A stretch of DNA of 64,000 nucleotides, from contig NC_057319.1 of assembly GCF_000687475.1 (NCBI RefSeq), forward strand, positions 2,604,001 through 2,668,000. Reading direction: 5' to 3'. Shown here piece after piece: positions 12,213-23,500 of this stretch. Source of the stretch: Ustilaginoidea virens. Lineage: Eukaryota > Ascomycota > Sordariomycetes > Hypocreales > Clavicipitaceae. The notes beneath the pieces were generated by a model, which searched no databases, was not told where the DNA came from, and saw nothing but the letters and a program-made list of their open reading frames with translations. Each line of letters opens with the position of its first letter. The first letter of the stretch is position 1. The position numbers and the translations under genes were made by a program.

Positions 12213-12922
12213 ATGTATTCAGGATGCTCTCTTCTTGCTGCTGTGGCGGCTTTGAGCGTTCAATCCTCGTTTGCCTATGTGGCGCGCGCTCCACGGCACG
12301 GCGAGTGCAAAAAGACAAAGGTTGCCATTCTGTAAGTCAGGGCGTGGCTTGTAGTTGAGCAGTCGCGCTGACGTCTGCCTAGGGGCGCCGGAACGGCCGG
12401 TATCGCAGCTGCGGTAAGCGAGGACTCGGGAGCGTCGAGACCCCAACGCCGCCGGGGCGGGCAACGAGCGGGTCTGCCTCTGGCGTGCTTGCTGACGGGC
12501 CGGTCTGCCAGCGCGCGCTGTCTAATAGTTCCGTGAGCGACTTTGTCATCATCGAGTATAACGACCGGGTTGGCGGGCGCGTCACGCAGACGAACTTTGG
12601 CAGGAAGAAGGATGGCTCGCCGTATGTGGTTGAGCTGGGTGCCAACTGGGTAAGAGGACGAATGGACGGCACATGACGGACGACGGATAACGAATGGATT
12701 GGGCTAATGGCCTAGGGTAGATTCAAGGGCTTGGCAGCCCGGGTGGTCCTCGTGCGTACCTCTCTGTTGTTTGGCGGACGCGATGTAGATGCTGATGGAT
12801 GTAAGCATAGAAAATCCGGTCTGGACCATGGTGAGCTTTTATCCTATTCGATCTTTTCTTCTTCTTCTTCTTCTTCTTCTTCTTTTTCTTCTTTCTCTTC
12901 ATCTTCCTCCTCTTTTTTTCTT

Positions 12923-12961
<39 letters not shown>

Positions 12962-14483
12962 GTCCTCTTTTCTTCTTTTCTCTTCTTCCTCCCTTCTTGC
13001 CTTGTTCCCAATTCTAGCTGACCCTCGACAGGCTCAAAAGTACGGGCTGAAAAACACCTTTTCAGACTACAACTCCATCTTGACCTACGATGAGAGCGGA
13101 TACAACAACTACAGCTCCCTCCTTGCCGAATACCAGGCCGCCTGGGACAAGGCGTCGATAAAGGCTGGTCGCATGCTTGCCGACAACATCCAGGACGAGA
13201 CAGCTCGTGCTGGCCTGTCCCTGGCTGGATGGAATCCAAAGCACAGCGACATGCACCGCCAGGCCGTGGAATGGTGGAGCTGGGGTAAGTCAGCAAAGTT
13301 CCAGCATTTGGCCAGTTGTGCCGCTCATGTCATGTCATGTCGTGTCGTGTCATGTCAGTCATGTCATGTCGTGTCATGTCGTGTCATGTCAGTCATGTCA
13401 TGTCGTGTCATGTCAGTCATGTCGTGTCATGTCATGCTTTGCTACAGACCTTGCCAACACCTACTAACACGGCGCCGTCCAGACTGGGACGCTGCCCTCA
13501 CCCCGGAGGAATCCTCGTTAATCTTCGGCGCAGCCGGCAACAACCTCACCTTTAACCAGTTCAGCGACCAGAACAACATGGTGATCGACCCCCGCGGCTA
13601 CAGACACATCATCGAGCAAGAATCCCGGACGTTCCTCGGGCCCAACGATCGGCGGCTGCTTCTCAAGACGCAAGTCACCAACATCACCTACTCGGACGAC
13701 GGCGTCACGGTCCACACCAGCGACGGCTCCTGCATCTCGGCCGCCTACGCCATCTGCACCTTTTCCCTGGGCGTTCTGCAGAACGAGGCCGTGGGCTTCG
13801 CGCCGCCCCTGCCCGAGTGGAAGCGGACGGCGGTCTCCAAGTTCAGCATGGGGACCTACACCAAGCTCTTTATGCAGTTCAACGAGACGTTTTGGCCGGG
13901 CGACACGCAGTACCTGCTGTACGCGTCGCCCACCAAGCGCGGCTACTTCCCCATGTGGGAGTCGCTGTCGGGCGAGGGTTTCCTGCGCGGCTCCAACATC
14001 CTGTTCGCCACGGTCACGGGCGACGAGTCGTACAGGCTGGAGCAGCAGACGGACGAGCAGACCAAGGGGGAGATGATGGCGGTGCTGCGGCAAATGTTTC
14101 CCAACGTGACGGTGCCCGAGCCGACGGCGTTCCTGTACCCGCGGTGGACGAGCACGCCCTGGGCGTACGGCAGCTACTCCAACTGGCCCATCGGGACGAC
14201 GCTCGAGATGCACCAGAACCTGAGGGCGAACACGGGCCGCCTGTGGTTCGCCGGCGAGGCCACGAGCGCCGAGTACTTTGGCTTCGTGCACGGCGCGTGG
14301 TTCGAAGGCGTCGAGGCCGGGGCGCACGTTGCTGCGCTGGTGCAGAAGCGGTGCGCGCGCGTGCACAACGTCGGGCAGTGCGGCGGGAGGCCTCACTACG
14401 ACGAGCTGCTCGGGACGTCGGCCCTGGAGGAGTACAACGCCCTGAACGGCTGGGCGGTAAGCAGCTTCTACCGCAGCAGCTGA
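12213..14483 (+). CDS. Secreted FAD-dependent amine (polyamine) oxidase
   Basis: Flavin amine oxidase family, probably oxidising polyamines outside the cell with release of H2O2. Exons: 12213-12331, 12383-12413, 12512-12649, 12721-12751, 12811-12830, 13032-13284, 13483-14483; 530 residues. A signal peptide (about residues 1-22, hydrophobic LLAAVAALSV core) is followed by the Rossmann motif GAGTAGIAA (from residue 41), the EYNDRVGGRV FAD/ribose motif, ELGANW, and the C-terminal LWFAGEATSAEYFGFVHGAW FAD-binding block. Exons 2, 4 and 5 are tiny (20-31 nt), which is usual for this family in fungi but easily mis-annotated. Intron 5 carries a CTT microsatellite and a T36 tract; intron 6 carries a gtcat/gtcgt tandem array and a perfect ctactaac branch site (13461-13468). 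Confidence 0.92.
12861..12960 (+). repeat. (CTT)n plus T36 polypyrimidine tract in an intron
   Basis: Intron 5 of the amine oxidase gene (12831-13031) is almost entirely pyrimidine: TTC/CTT repeats, then 36 consecutive T (12925-12960). Confidence 0.9.
13328..13438 (+). repeat. GTCAT/GTCGT pentamer array in an intron
   Basis: Intron 6 of the amine oxidase gene (13285-13482) is filled with alternating gtcat and gtcgt pentamers, occasionally interrupted by gtca. Confidence 0.9.
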
Positions 14484-16827
14484 GCAGCGTCGCGTCTATC
14501 CTCGATTTCTATCCTTGATTTGGGTTGGTTTTGGTTTTTGGCCTGGCACGGCATGGCCTGGCATGGCATCTGATTGTAGGGTATATATTGACTGCATATT
14601 TCGTTTCAGATACATCTGCACCGGAGGGGCTGTGCGGAGGACAGAGTAGTAGTAGTAGTCGGCGGCTCACTGCTGGCGCAACGCAGGCCATGAATGATGT
14701 CGTCCCACGTCGGTCTCTTCCTCGTCGTCTGCCATGTGGGCCATCTTGAGGTTCCCCCGGTTCCCCCGGTTCCCCCCTTCCCGCGTCACCTTGCATGCCG
14801 CCGCCCACATGCCACCAGGCCCTTTGCACCGTTATGCGGAGTGCTCGACATGGGGTTGGGAGCGCACGCCAACGCCAACGCCGACACCACGTTGGCTGGG
14901 GACGCTGCCCGCTCTCAACAGACACGACGGGGTTGTAGTGCCTGCGACCCGACCTCGCTGGGCGGGCGGGCGTATCGTGTTCGTGCTGATGCTGCTGCTC
15001 GCATGGACGGACGCACGTCGTCGGCCTGGCGTTTGAGCCCAAGCAAGCGCACGGAAGCGGCAGGAGGCGGCGCGCCTTTCGGTGCCAGCGTGCACGGTAC
15101 GGTGTCCGCGCCTTGCGGACGGGGAAACCAATGCGGCAGCAACGAACTGAGCTGCTGGGCTCTGCGAGGTAGCTCCGGGATCTGGAGTCGGCCCGGCCCG
15201 CCTTTGCTTTGCATCTTGGAATTTTTGGCGTGATGTATGTAGCTGATGAGAGATGGGTTGGGGGGACGGACGGTGCGCACTGGCAGAGCTGCCATGTACG
15301 TACGACTTGCTGCGTGATGAGGAACTGCAGCAGCCGTAGCTCACACGATGCAAAGATGAAGATTATACGAGGTTATGCAGCTTGCGAAATGCAAGGCTTA
15401 ATCTGCGGTTCCGGGTGGGGTTGGAACTGCAACCAATAAGGATGATTCCTGGCAGGCAGGCATGCATGCATGCATGGTGCAAACTCCGTGGCCTGGGTCT
15501 GGTACCTTTGGTGCCTAAGGTAAGGAGGTGAGTAGGTAGGTACTCGGTACCTGCGGGCGACTCCGCGCGGAACACTCCGTACATGAGCATGGATGGCACT
15601 GCCACCAACCAGACTTGCTTGAGTCGTGCGATTACGGCGCTACGGCGCAGGCCCCGCCCGGTTGGGGCCAAAGCGCCGCCTACGTCAGTCGTACCATGGA
15701 GGGGCACATGGCCCGCCCAAGGCAGGCCAGGCCGCACAGATAGCCGCAGCGTCCGTCATCCGCATCTCCGGGGGGGTTTTTTATTTTTATTTTTTAATAT
15801 CTCATATATATATATATATATATGTACTGTTACAGCAATCACAACTTCCGCCGCCTGGAGCAGCCCCTCCTCTCTGCTCAGCCCCCCGCATCGCACATCA
15901 AGCCCCAATCAGTAGGCGCCGAGGCAGCGCATGGGCCAGCAGCGCAGGGGCCAAGCGGGTCAGTCAGTCAGTCAGTCAGTCAGTCAGCAGACGCCCGAGG
16001 CCGGGCAGCCGACTGGACCGACCGGCGGGGAGAGAGAGGGTGGGCACCGACGAACGGCGGGTTGTCTCGGTGTCGTAATCGCGCTGTGGTCCGCTCTGTC
16101 GGCGGGTTGCGGCGCGGGGGTAGTACAAAGCAGCATTATTGTTGTTGTTGTTGTTGTTTGTCGTTGTTGTTGACTCGAGGGCGGGCCGGCGGGCGGAACG
16201 GAGGAGGCGACAACGGCCTTTTCATTAGTAAGCCTTGGAGTTCCCCCCCCCCCCCCCCCCCCCCTTTTTTTTTTTTTTTTTTTTCTTCTTGCGTGTGTGT
16301 TCAACGAGAACATGTAGATAGGATGGATACATAGACTTGTCTTGCGCAGCGCGGCCATGTAAGCGCACGCCAAGACCGAGGCCAAGAACCCACGCCGGAC
16401 GCAAAAGTATAAAGTGAAGCCTCCCCCGAGAACGCAAGGGTCCAGAAAGCGAGCGGCATCGCGGATATCCCCTCAGCGTGAGAAGGAGCAGGAAGAAAGA
16501 AGGAAAGAGGAAAAAAAAAAAAAAAAACTTTGCTCAGTGAGTGAGTGAGTGGTGCGTGCAGCTCGACTTGCAGGCTGGTCGCGCCGCGCCGCACCGCATG
16601 CTGAGATCCTCGGAGCGGGCGGGTACAGGCGCTTACCCAACAGCGGCAGAAGACTCTTCTATAAACCACCAGCCGGGTCACGTCTTGGGCTAGTTCCTCT
16701 TTTTCTTCGCATTCGTCTTCTTTGTCTTTGTCTTCTTCTTTGTCTTCATCTCCTCCTTAATCGTCCTCGTCTTCTTGTTTCCGCATCCCCCCCCCCCCCC
16801 CCCCCGGTCTTCCCTGCTGCGGCCATC
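14484..16827. other. Intergenic region with many simple repeats
   Basis: Region of 2.3 kb upstream of the SMP-30 gene. It holds an (AT)n stretch (about 15806-15823), (CAGT)n (about 15960-15988), GTT repeats (about 16138-16160), a C22/T20 run (16243-16284), A17 near 16512 and a C19 run (16787-16805) directly upstream of the start codon. No gene is supported. Confidence 0.6.
16660..16668 (+). promoter_or_regulatory. Candidate TATA element of the SMP-30-like gene
   Basis: The sequence ctataaacc lies about 160 nt before the ATG and is followed by a CT-rich stretch, a common fungal core promoter layout. Inferred from sequence only. Confidence 0.4.
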
Positions 16828-17965
16828 ATGATTGTCAGACGCCCTCTCCTCGCCTCCAGCCTCGCCTCCAGCCTCGTGGCAGCGGCATCCGCCTCGGCGC
16901 CTCCCTTCGCCGCCTTCCACGATTCCGTCAAGCAGCTGTTCGGCCCGGCTCCCCGCCTGGACCTGCTCCTCGAGAACAGCGACTACCCGTTCGCGCACGA
17001 AGCCGCAGTCTTCATGCCCCGCGACGGCGCCCTCTTCCTCACGAGCAACCGCTTCACCGACAAGCAGACGGGCCAGCCTCGCATCCAAATCACCCGCGTC
17101 ACGCTGCCCAACGGCACCCACGGCGCGGCGTGCGAGCAGGTCCGCACCGACCACGTTCCCATGGCCAACGGCGGCACAAACTACAGGGACGGCGTGCTGT
17201 TCTGCGCCCAGGGCACCGTGGACGGGTCCGGCGGCCTCGCCTTCATGGAGGCCAGCCCCCCGTACCGATCCGAGATGCTGCTCTCCACCTTTCACAACCG
17301 CCCGCTCAACTCGCCCAACGACGTGGTCGTGCACTCGGACGGCTCCATCTGGTTCACCGACCCTGCCTACGGCTACGAGCAGGGCTTCCGGCCCAGGCCT
17401 CGCCTGCCGCCCCAGGTGTACCGCTGGGATCCGAGGGGCAACTCGATACGCGCCGTGGCCGATGGCTTCGGACACCCAAACGGCATCGCCTTCAGCCCCG
17501 ACGAGAAGACCGTCTACGTCAGCGACACGAACTGGGTCCATGGCGACGGGTCCAAGGACGATTCCCGCGCCCACAGCATGTAGGTTCCTTCCTCGGCACA
17601 CTGGTTCACACCTGGCTCTCTTTTTCTTTTGCTCGTTGTCTGCTGACGCTTGGCGTAGCTATGCTTTCGACATCGTGGCCTACTGCAACCAGCCCTTCTT
17701 GGTCAACAAGCGGCTGTTCGCCATGACGGACGAAGGGATCCCCGACGGCATCAAGTGCGACACGTTTGGAAACGTGTACAGCGGGTCCGGCGACGGCATC
17801 AGCATCTGGTCCCCCGGTGGCGTCCTCCTGGGCAAGATACTCGTCGACGGCGGCGTCTCCAACTTTTGCTTCGGCAGGGACGGGGAGATGTTTCTACTAG
17901 GCGAGCACAGGTTGTGGCGCGCGCAGCTGGCTCCCTCGACAAAGGGGGCTCTGATGCGCATGTGA
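16828..17965 (+). CDS. Secreted SMP-30/gluconolactonase-like beta-propeller protein
   Basis: SMP-30/gluconolactonase/LRE-like family; members hydrolyse lactones or related esters using a divalent metal in a six-bladed propeller. Exons 16828-17579 and 17659-17965 joined across AT|C; 352 residues. A signal peptide is clear (residues about 1-24, alternating Ala/Ser/Leu). Family motifs visible are SPNDVVVHSDGSIWFTDP with a probable metal-ligand Asn and Asp, GFGHPNGIAFSPDEKTVYVS with the conserved PNG, and DGIKCDTFGNVYSG. The start at 16828 is preferred over upstream in-frame codons because it begins the signal peptide. The secreted location suggests an extracellular lactone or sugar-acid substrate, which the sequence does not define. 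Confidence 0.88.
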
Positions 17966-18483
17966 TGATGCCGTGGCAGAACAGGACAGGGAGAGGGGGG
18001 GGGGGGGGGGCCGGTTGTGGGCGCGTGTTTGCCCATCATCGGCGGGCATCCGCCATGTTTGGCGCCGGCCGGGGTCTGTGGTCTGCGACTGGGCTTGTTG
18101 ATGGCAAAGCCCGCGCCCAGCTTTTTTGCACGCTTGCGACGTGACCCGACGTGTTTGGCGAGACTCGAGACTTGTGTGTGCGAGATTTGTGTGCGGCGGG
18201 AAGCAAGGCCGTTGTCGCCAGCTTTCCGAGAGGTTGATCGGTAGGTGGCATTGGCGTTCCTGTCGATAATTCCGAGGCATGCGAGCTTTGAAGTTTCCGG
18301 CTGCGACTCCACCCTGTCTCTTGTCACGGCACGGGATGCATTGGAAGGTTGGTTGGTTGGTTGCTGTTTGAGGAGGGAAAAATAAGACGACGGATAGATA
18401 GGAAGAATGCAGCTCCACGCGGAGCACACCGTATGCAAGTAAGCACATCAAGCCCATTAAAAAAAAAAAGGTCAATCAACCAA
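17966..18483. other. Intergenic spacer
   Basis: 3' flank of the SMP-30-like gene with a G16 run at 17995-18010. No gene is supported. Confidence 0.6.
18459..18469 (-). terminator. Pol III terminator of tRNA-Ile
   Basis: Eleven A on the plus strand give T11 on the transcribed strand, 14 nt past the tRNA 3' end. Confidence 0.8.
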
Positions 18484-18588
18484 TGTTCCCGCGGGGGGTC
18501 GAACCCCGGACCTTGACATTTCTACCATGAAAACTAAAGAAGTCCTTAGCTTATAAGAGTCACGCGGTAACCACTCCGCTACGGGAAC
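18484..18588 (-). tRNA. tRNA-Ile (anticodon UAU) with 32-nt intron
   Basis: It folds as a canonical 73-nt tRNA once a 32-nt intron after position 37 is removed. The acceptor stem GTTCCCG pairs with CGGGAAC, followed by discriminator A. The D arm is GCGG-AGTGGTTA-CCGC, the anticodon loop starts CTTATA (anticodon TAT), the variable loop is AGGTC and the T arm is CGGGG-TTCGACC-CCCCG. A standard A box (TAGCGGAGTGG) and B box (GGTTCGACC) are present. The anticodon stem has one U31-U39 mismatch next to the loop, which may be tolerated or modified. Confidence 0.85.
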
Positions 18589-19682
18589 CGAAACCGTGTT
18601 ATTCGTCATACGTTTTTTAATCAGCCTATATAGATTGAAGCCTTGTTATGTCACCCGATAGCGGATCTGAGCCATCACGACGGCTTTCTGTGGCAAGTTG
18701 AAGGATTCCCCCCTCCCTTGGCACACTTTTCTTCCCCGATTTTTAGTTCGTAGTTGCCATTCACCTCTTCAACCTCGTACAGTCGGGAACCCACCTCTCC
18801 GGCAGCAACGCCATCGCGTCATCCCAGAAAGCCCTTCGAGCGGAGTCTCGAAGCGGCGTTGTCTTGGTTCCCAACACAAAAACAACGCCTATTTATAGAA
18901 GCAAATGGTGCAGATTCTAGAAGCCGCAACCGCCCAAACAGTTCAAAGCCCCACCAAGTTCTGCTGCCACGTCCTCCGGACTCCGTACCGCCAAGCCGCT
19001 TGCACGCACGGACATCCCCGGACATCCCCGGACTAGACGGCATGGCCGACAGAGACCTCTGAAGCGGGCTCGGGACACTTGGCTCAATCCGCCGCGCCGT
19101 TCCAGTCCCAGAGCCGGATTCTCTGCTGTGCCCCGGAACCGCTGTACGGCGAGGGCCTGCTCCGTGGTCTCCTGAAGCCAGCTGGTTGCGACTTGCGACT
19201 TGCGACAGCCCGCGGTCCTGCGTGTCGTCAAGCCTCTCCACTCGGGTCGCCATCGAGGGGTTTGGTTCGGGATTCAGCCTGTCCCCGGTCCCATTCTCTT
19301 CCCCATCACCATAGCCACAGTATCCACCCCGGTCCTTGGAAGCTATTACTGTCCGCAGCCCGGCAGTCTCACTGGTGGCCGAACCATTCTATACAAAGTT
19401 CCGCCAACCTCCGTGGCATCCCCGTTGCCGTTACGTGGCAAAACTCACGTCTCACATCAGCCCACGCCCCAGACTCCGTGTCAGCTTGCCCTGTACGCGC
19501 CGGTTTACTGGCTCACCTAGAGTCATTCATCGGGTTATAAAGCAGGGCCACCTTTCCCCCCTTGCCCAGCAGAAAAGTCTCCGTTTGCCATCGCATCATC
19601 GCACAATCTCTCGTCAAGGATTTATTCAATTTGTCGCCCTACACCTCCCGAATTTTAACTTCATTTTTTCGTGTCCCACACA
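18589..19682. other. Intergenic region upstream of the small secreted protein
   Basis: Region of 1.1 kb. It contains a short ggacatcccc duplication near 19011-19030 and the promoter of the next gene. No other gene is supported. Confidence 0.55.
19536..19542 (+). promoter_or_regulatory. Candidate TATA box of the small cysteine-rich protein gene
   Basis: tataaag, 147 nt before the start codon, followed by a pyrimidine-rich leader. Confidence 0.45.
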
Positions 19683-19961
19683 ATGAAGACCTTCTTCCTC
19701 GCCGTAGCTGCTTTTGCCGGCCTCTCTGTGGCCGCTGCCCTGCCTGCTGGTGCTGGTCCTGGAGATGCTGCGGGTACCTGCCCTTCTATGGGAGTACGTG
19801 CTTTCCATTCGCCCTTCACATTTGCTTCGAGCTTCCTTTGAGCAATTCGTCTGACAGAATTATAGCCTTGCCTCCGTCGCTCAGACTGTACCTACAGAAA
19901 CGAATATAACTGCGTCGTGTGCAAGAAAGAATGCCAGGTCCACCGGATCCGCACGGCGTAA
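19683..19961 (+). CDS. Small secreted cysteine-rich protein
   Basis: Not recognised. Exons 19683-19793 and 19866-19961 (72-bp intron, GTACGT...TATAG) encode 68 residues. The signal peptide MKTFFLAVAAFAGLSVAAA is followed by an Ala/Gly/Pro-rich linker and a compact basic domain with six cysteines (CPSMGPC, DC, NC, VC, EC), suggesting up to three disulfides. An alternative upstream acceptor (GACAG) would shift the frame and lose the five cysteines of exon 2, so TATAG was chosen. Size, signal and six Cys fit an antimicrobial or effector-type secreted peptide, but no family can be named from the sequence alone. Confidence 0.72.
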
Positions 19962-20566
19962 ATAGCTCCTGTTTATAGTATCGGACTTGGCTTCCTTTAG
20001 TTCTTCGTTGAACACACCTAGCCCGTTGGGCATGTGAGCAAGCGACGTCGCTTCTTCGAAGCTGTCGGGGTGGACTAGAGTATACATGACAGGTCGCCAT
20101 GGCCAGTTGTATTTGTCAGAGTTCTGCAGTACATAGCCGCTACTATATTAAACGTAAAATGAAACCTTTAGAGTCTTCCATCTCTGACAAGAGTCTGCCG
20201 TCTGGTGTGATTGCGAAATAGCCTTCCAATTTTTACACATGCCGAATGGCAAAAAAAAAAGAGCCGACTCGAAGAATATATTTCGCTTCTTCCGCTCCGG
20301 ACGTCCTTGATTTGTAGGATAATTTCCATTCTTACTCGCGTAATAATACTACCGGCAATTAAATCTATAGGTTCTATAACCTATTCATTATTTCCTGGCG
20401 ATGCTTCACCAGTCGATTATTTCAGCATTACGATAATAATGTACATGAGCATGTCTCAATCCAACGAAAGCAGAAGAAAAATAAAGCAAACCCAACCCAA
20501 CCCAAACCAACCCAAACCAGAAACAAGAGAATGAAAGAGCTGTTATACTTCGTCTCTAGGAACACG
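19962..20566. other. Intergenic region, AT-rich
   Basis: 3' flank shared by the small secreted protein and the convergent adhesin gene. It contains a CCCAA-type reiteration (20489-20520). No gene was seen. Confidence 0.6.
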
Positions 20567-23500
20567 CTACAAGAGTTCGCCGCAACTAGGCGGGTATAAC
20601 AGACCTGTGAAATCTCTAGTAGCTACACCTCCGGGAGGTTGGATCGTCAAGGTCCCGTATCCTACACCAACAGCATTACCAAATACTATTCTGATAGGAT
20701 AGAAGAGCCCTTGTGTCATGGATACAGTTGTGCATCCTCCATGTGAAGGGGTTAACCAAGGCACATTGAGCACCGGCGAGGCAGCGGCAAAAGCTTGACC
20801 ATTCACGCAACTAAACGCACTGCCCTCACCAATATACACAGCTTCTCCGTCGTCGACCAAGGTAAGACAGACGGAATACGATCCCGAAACAGGGGCCCTG
20901 TAAAAGCCTTCCATGACCAGCGTGAAGTTATTGCCGTTGACGAGTATGCCGCCAAGGACGCGAGTGTAGTTGATGTAGTAGTAAACGGAACTGCAAACAT
21001 CATTTGTGTGGGGGAGCGTACCATAAGTCGTGTCCATGGGGATCGACGTTACGTTGGTCACGTTAGAAGCAATCGGTTGCAGGGCGTTTGTTAAATAGGA
21101 GGAAGGTGATACTGTGCCAAAGGCAAACCCGGAACACCACGGATTGGGGTAGCTATAAATGGAAACGCCAGATGGGGCACAACTAGGCTTTATCTTGCAG
21201 TTTGCGCCCGCCGAAAAAGCCGGCGTTTGCACAAGAACAGTGCCGGGAGTAGTCCCAGTAGGCGGAACAGTGGTGGTGACGGCGCTCGTTATTGTGCCAG
21301 GATAGGGGACCGTCGTTGTTATGTACGACGGGGGTGTTTGGATAACGATGCTACCAGGGATAGTGCCGTTGCTCGGCACTGTAAATGTAGAGACGACTGT
21401 GTTTGTGCCACTCAGGATCTGGTAGACGGTCACGTACGGAGTGGTGACCGGCGGCGTCTGGACAATAACCGATCCGGGAACCGCACCGCTCGGGGGGACA
21501 GTCAGGGTTACGGGTGCGGTACCTGAGCCGGTCAGCACCTGTGTCAACGTGACATAGCTCGGCAGGATCTGGATGATCACCGTCCCGGGAACGGTTCCAC
21601 TGGGCATGATAGTTGCTGTGGTAGGAATTGTGTTTGTCCCGCTTAGAGGCTGGATGATGGTGGTAAAGGGGCCCGTGATTACTGGCGTCTGAATGATTAT
21701 GCTGCCGGGAATGGTTCCGTTGGGGGGGATGGTAATCGTCACAGGTCCCGTAACAGGCCCGATAAAGGTGACGTAGGGGCCGGTAATCGGCGCTGTTTGC
21801 GTGAGGGTAACGTAGGAGCCTGTCACTAGCGGCGTCTGTATAATCACGCTTCCTGGGACAGTTCCGCTGGGAGGGATGGTCACTGTTGTGGGCGCCGTGT
21901 TTGAGCCTGAAATAGGCTGCGTAAGTGTAACATAGGGCGCAGTTACTGGGGGCGTGAGGATCAATATGCTGCCGGGATTAGTGCCACTAGGGGCAATAGT
22001 GACTGTGGTAGGAACGCTATTTGTCCCCGAAAGCGGCTGCAAAATTGTCACGTAGGACCCAGTTGCCGGCGGCGTAATAATAACCACACTGCCCGGGTTG
22101 GTGCCACTTGGCGGGATAGTCACCGTAGTGGGAACGCTGTTAGTTCCCGATATAGGCTGCGTAATGGTTATATAGGGCCCAGTTGCCGGCGGTGTAATAA
22201 TAATCACGCTGCCCGGGTTAGTGCCGCTAGGGGGAATAGTGACTGTGGTAGGGACGCTATTAATACCAGAGAGCGACTGGGTAATAGTTACGTATGGCCC
22301 AGTTACCGGCGGCGTAATAATAACCACACTGCCCGGGTTGGTGCCACTTGGCGGGATAGTCACCGTAGTGGGAACGCTGTTAGTACCAGATATAAGCTGC
22401 GTAATAGTTATATAAGGCCCAGTTGCTGGCGGCGTAATAATTAATATGCTGCCTGGGTTGGTGCCACTTGGCGGTATAGTCACTGTTGTGGGAACGCTGT
22501 TAGTGCCGGAGAGCGGCTGCGTGATCGTTACATAGTAGGACGCGGTTGCCGGCGGCGTTATTATTAACACACTGCCCGGATTAGTGCCACTTGGTGGTAT
22601 AGTTACCGTGGTAGGAACGCTGTTCGTGCCGGATAGAGGCTGCGTTAGTGTTATATAGGGCCCATTTACTGGCGGTGTAATAACTAAAATGCTACCTGGG
22701 TTAGTGCCACTAGGAGGGATCGTAACAGTAGTAGGAACGCTGTAAGGCCCGGAAACAGGCTGCGTAATCGTCACATAGTAGGTCGCGGTTGCTGGCGGCG
22801 TAATGATTAACACGCTGCCCGGGTTGGTGCCGCTGGGAGGGATCGTAATAGTGGTAGGAATGCTATAAGTCCCGGAGAAAGGCTGTGTAATCGTTACATA
22901 GGGACCAGTTGCCGGCGGTGTAATAACTAACACGCTCCCTGGGTTTGTGCCGCTAGGAGGAATCGTTATAGTGGTAGGAACGCTATTCGTGCCGGAAAGC
23001 GGTTGTGTAATCGTCACATAGTTGGGCCCAGTTACCGGTGGCGTAATGATCAATATACTGCCAGGATTCGTACCGCTAGGTGGTATTGTCAATGTAGTGG
23101 GAACGCTATTAGTACCCGAGAGAGGCTGCATAATCGTCACATAGTAGGACGCGGTTGCCGGCGGTGTGATGATTAGCACGCTGCCTGGGTTAGTGCCACT
23201 AGGAGGGATCGTGATAGTGGTAGGAATGCTATAAGTCCCGGAGAGAGGTTGTGTAATCGTCACATAGTAGGAAGCGGTTGCCGGCGGTGTGATGATTAGC
23301 ACGCTGCCTGGGTTAGTGCCACTAGGAGGGATCGTGATAGTGGTAGGAACGCTATAAGTCCCGGAGAGAGGCTGTGTAATCGTCACATAGTAGGAAGCGG
23401 TTGCTGGCGGTGTGATGATTAGCACGCTGCCTGGGTTAGTGCCACTAGGAGGGATCGTGATAGTGGTAGGAACGCTATAAGTCCCGGAGAGAGGTTGTGT

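Noticed and set aside
13518..14396. 292-codon minus-strand frame under the amine oxidase
   Set aside because: Shadow of the GC-rich last exon of the amine oxidase; Arg/Gly/Val-rich without a domain.
16690..17601. 303-codon minus-strand frame under the SMP-30-like gene
   Set aside because: Antisense shadow of a GC-rich exon; no motif of its own.
22221..22415. Plus-strand frames under the adhesin repeats
   Set aside because: They are antisense translations of the tandem repeat and recur with the repeat period.
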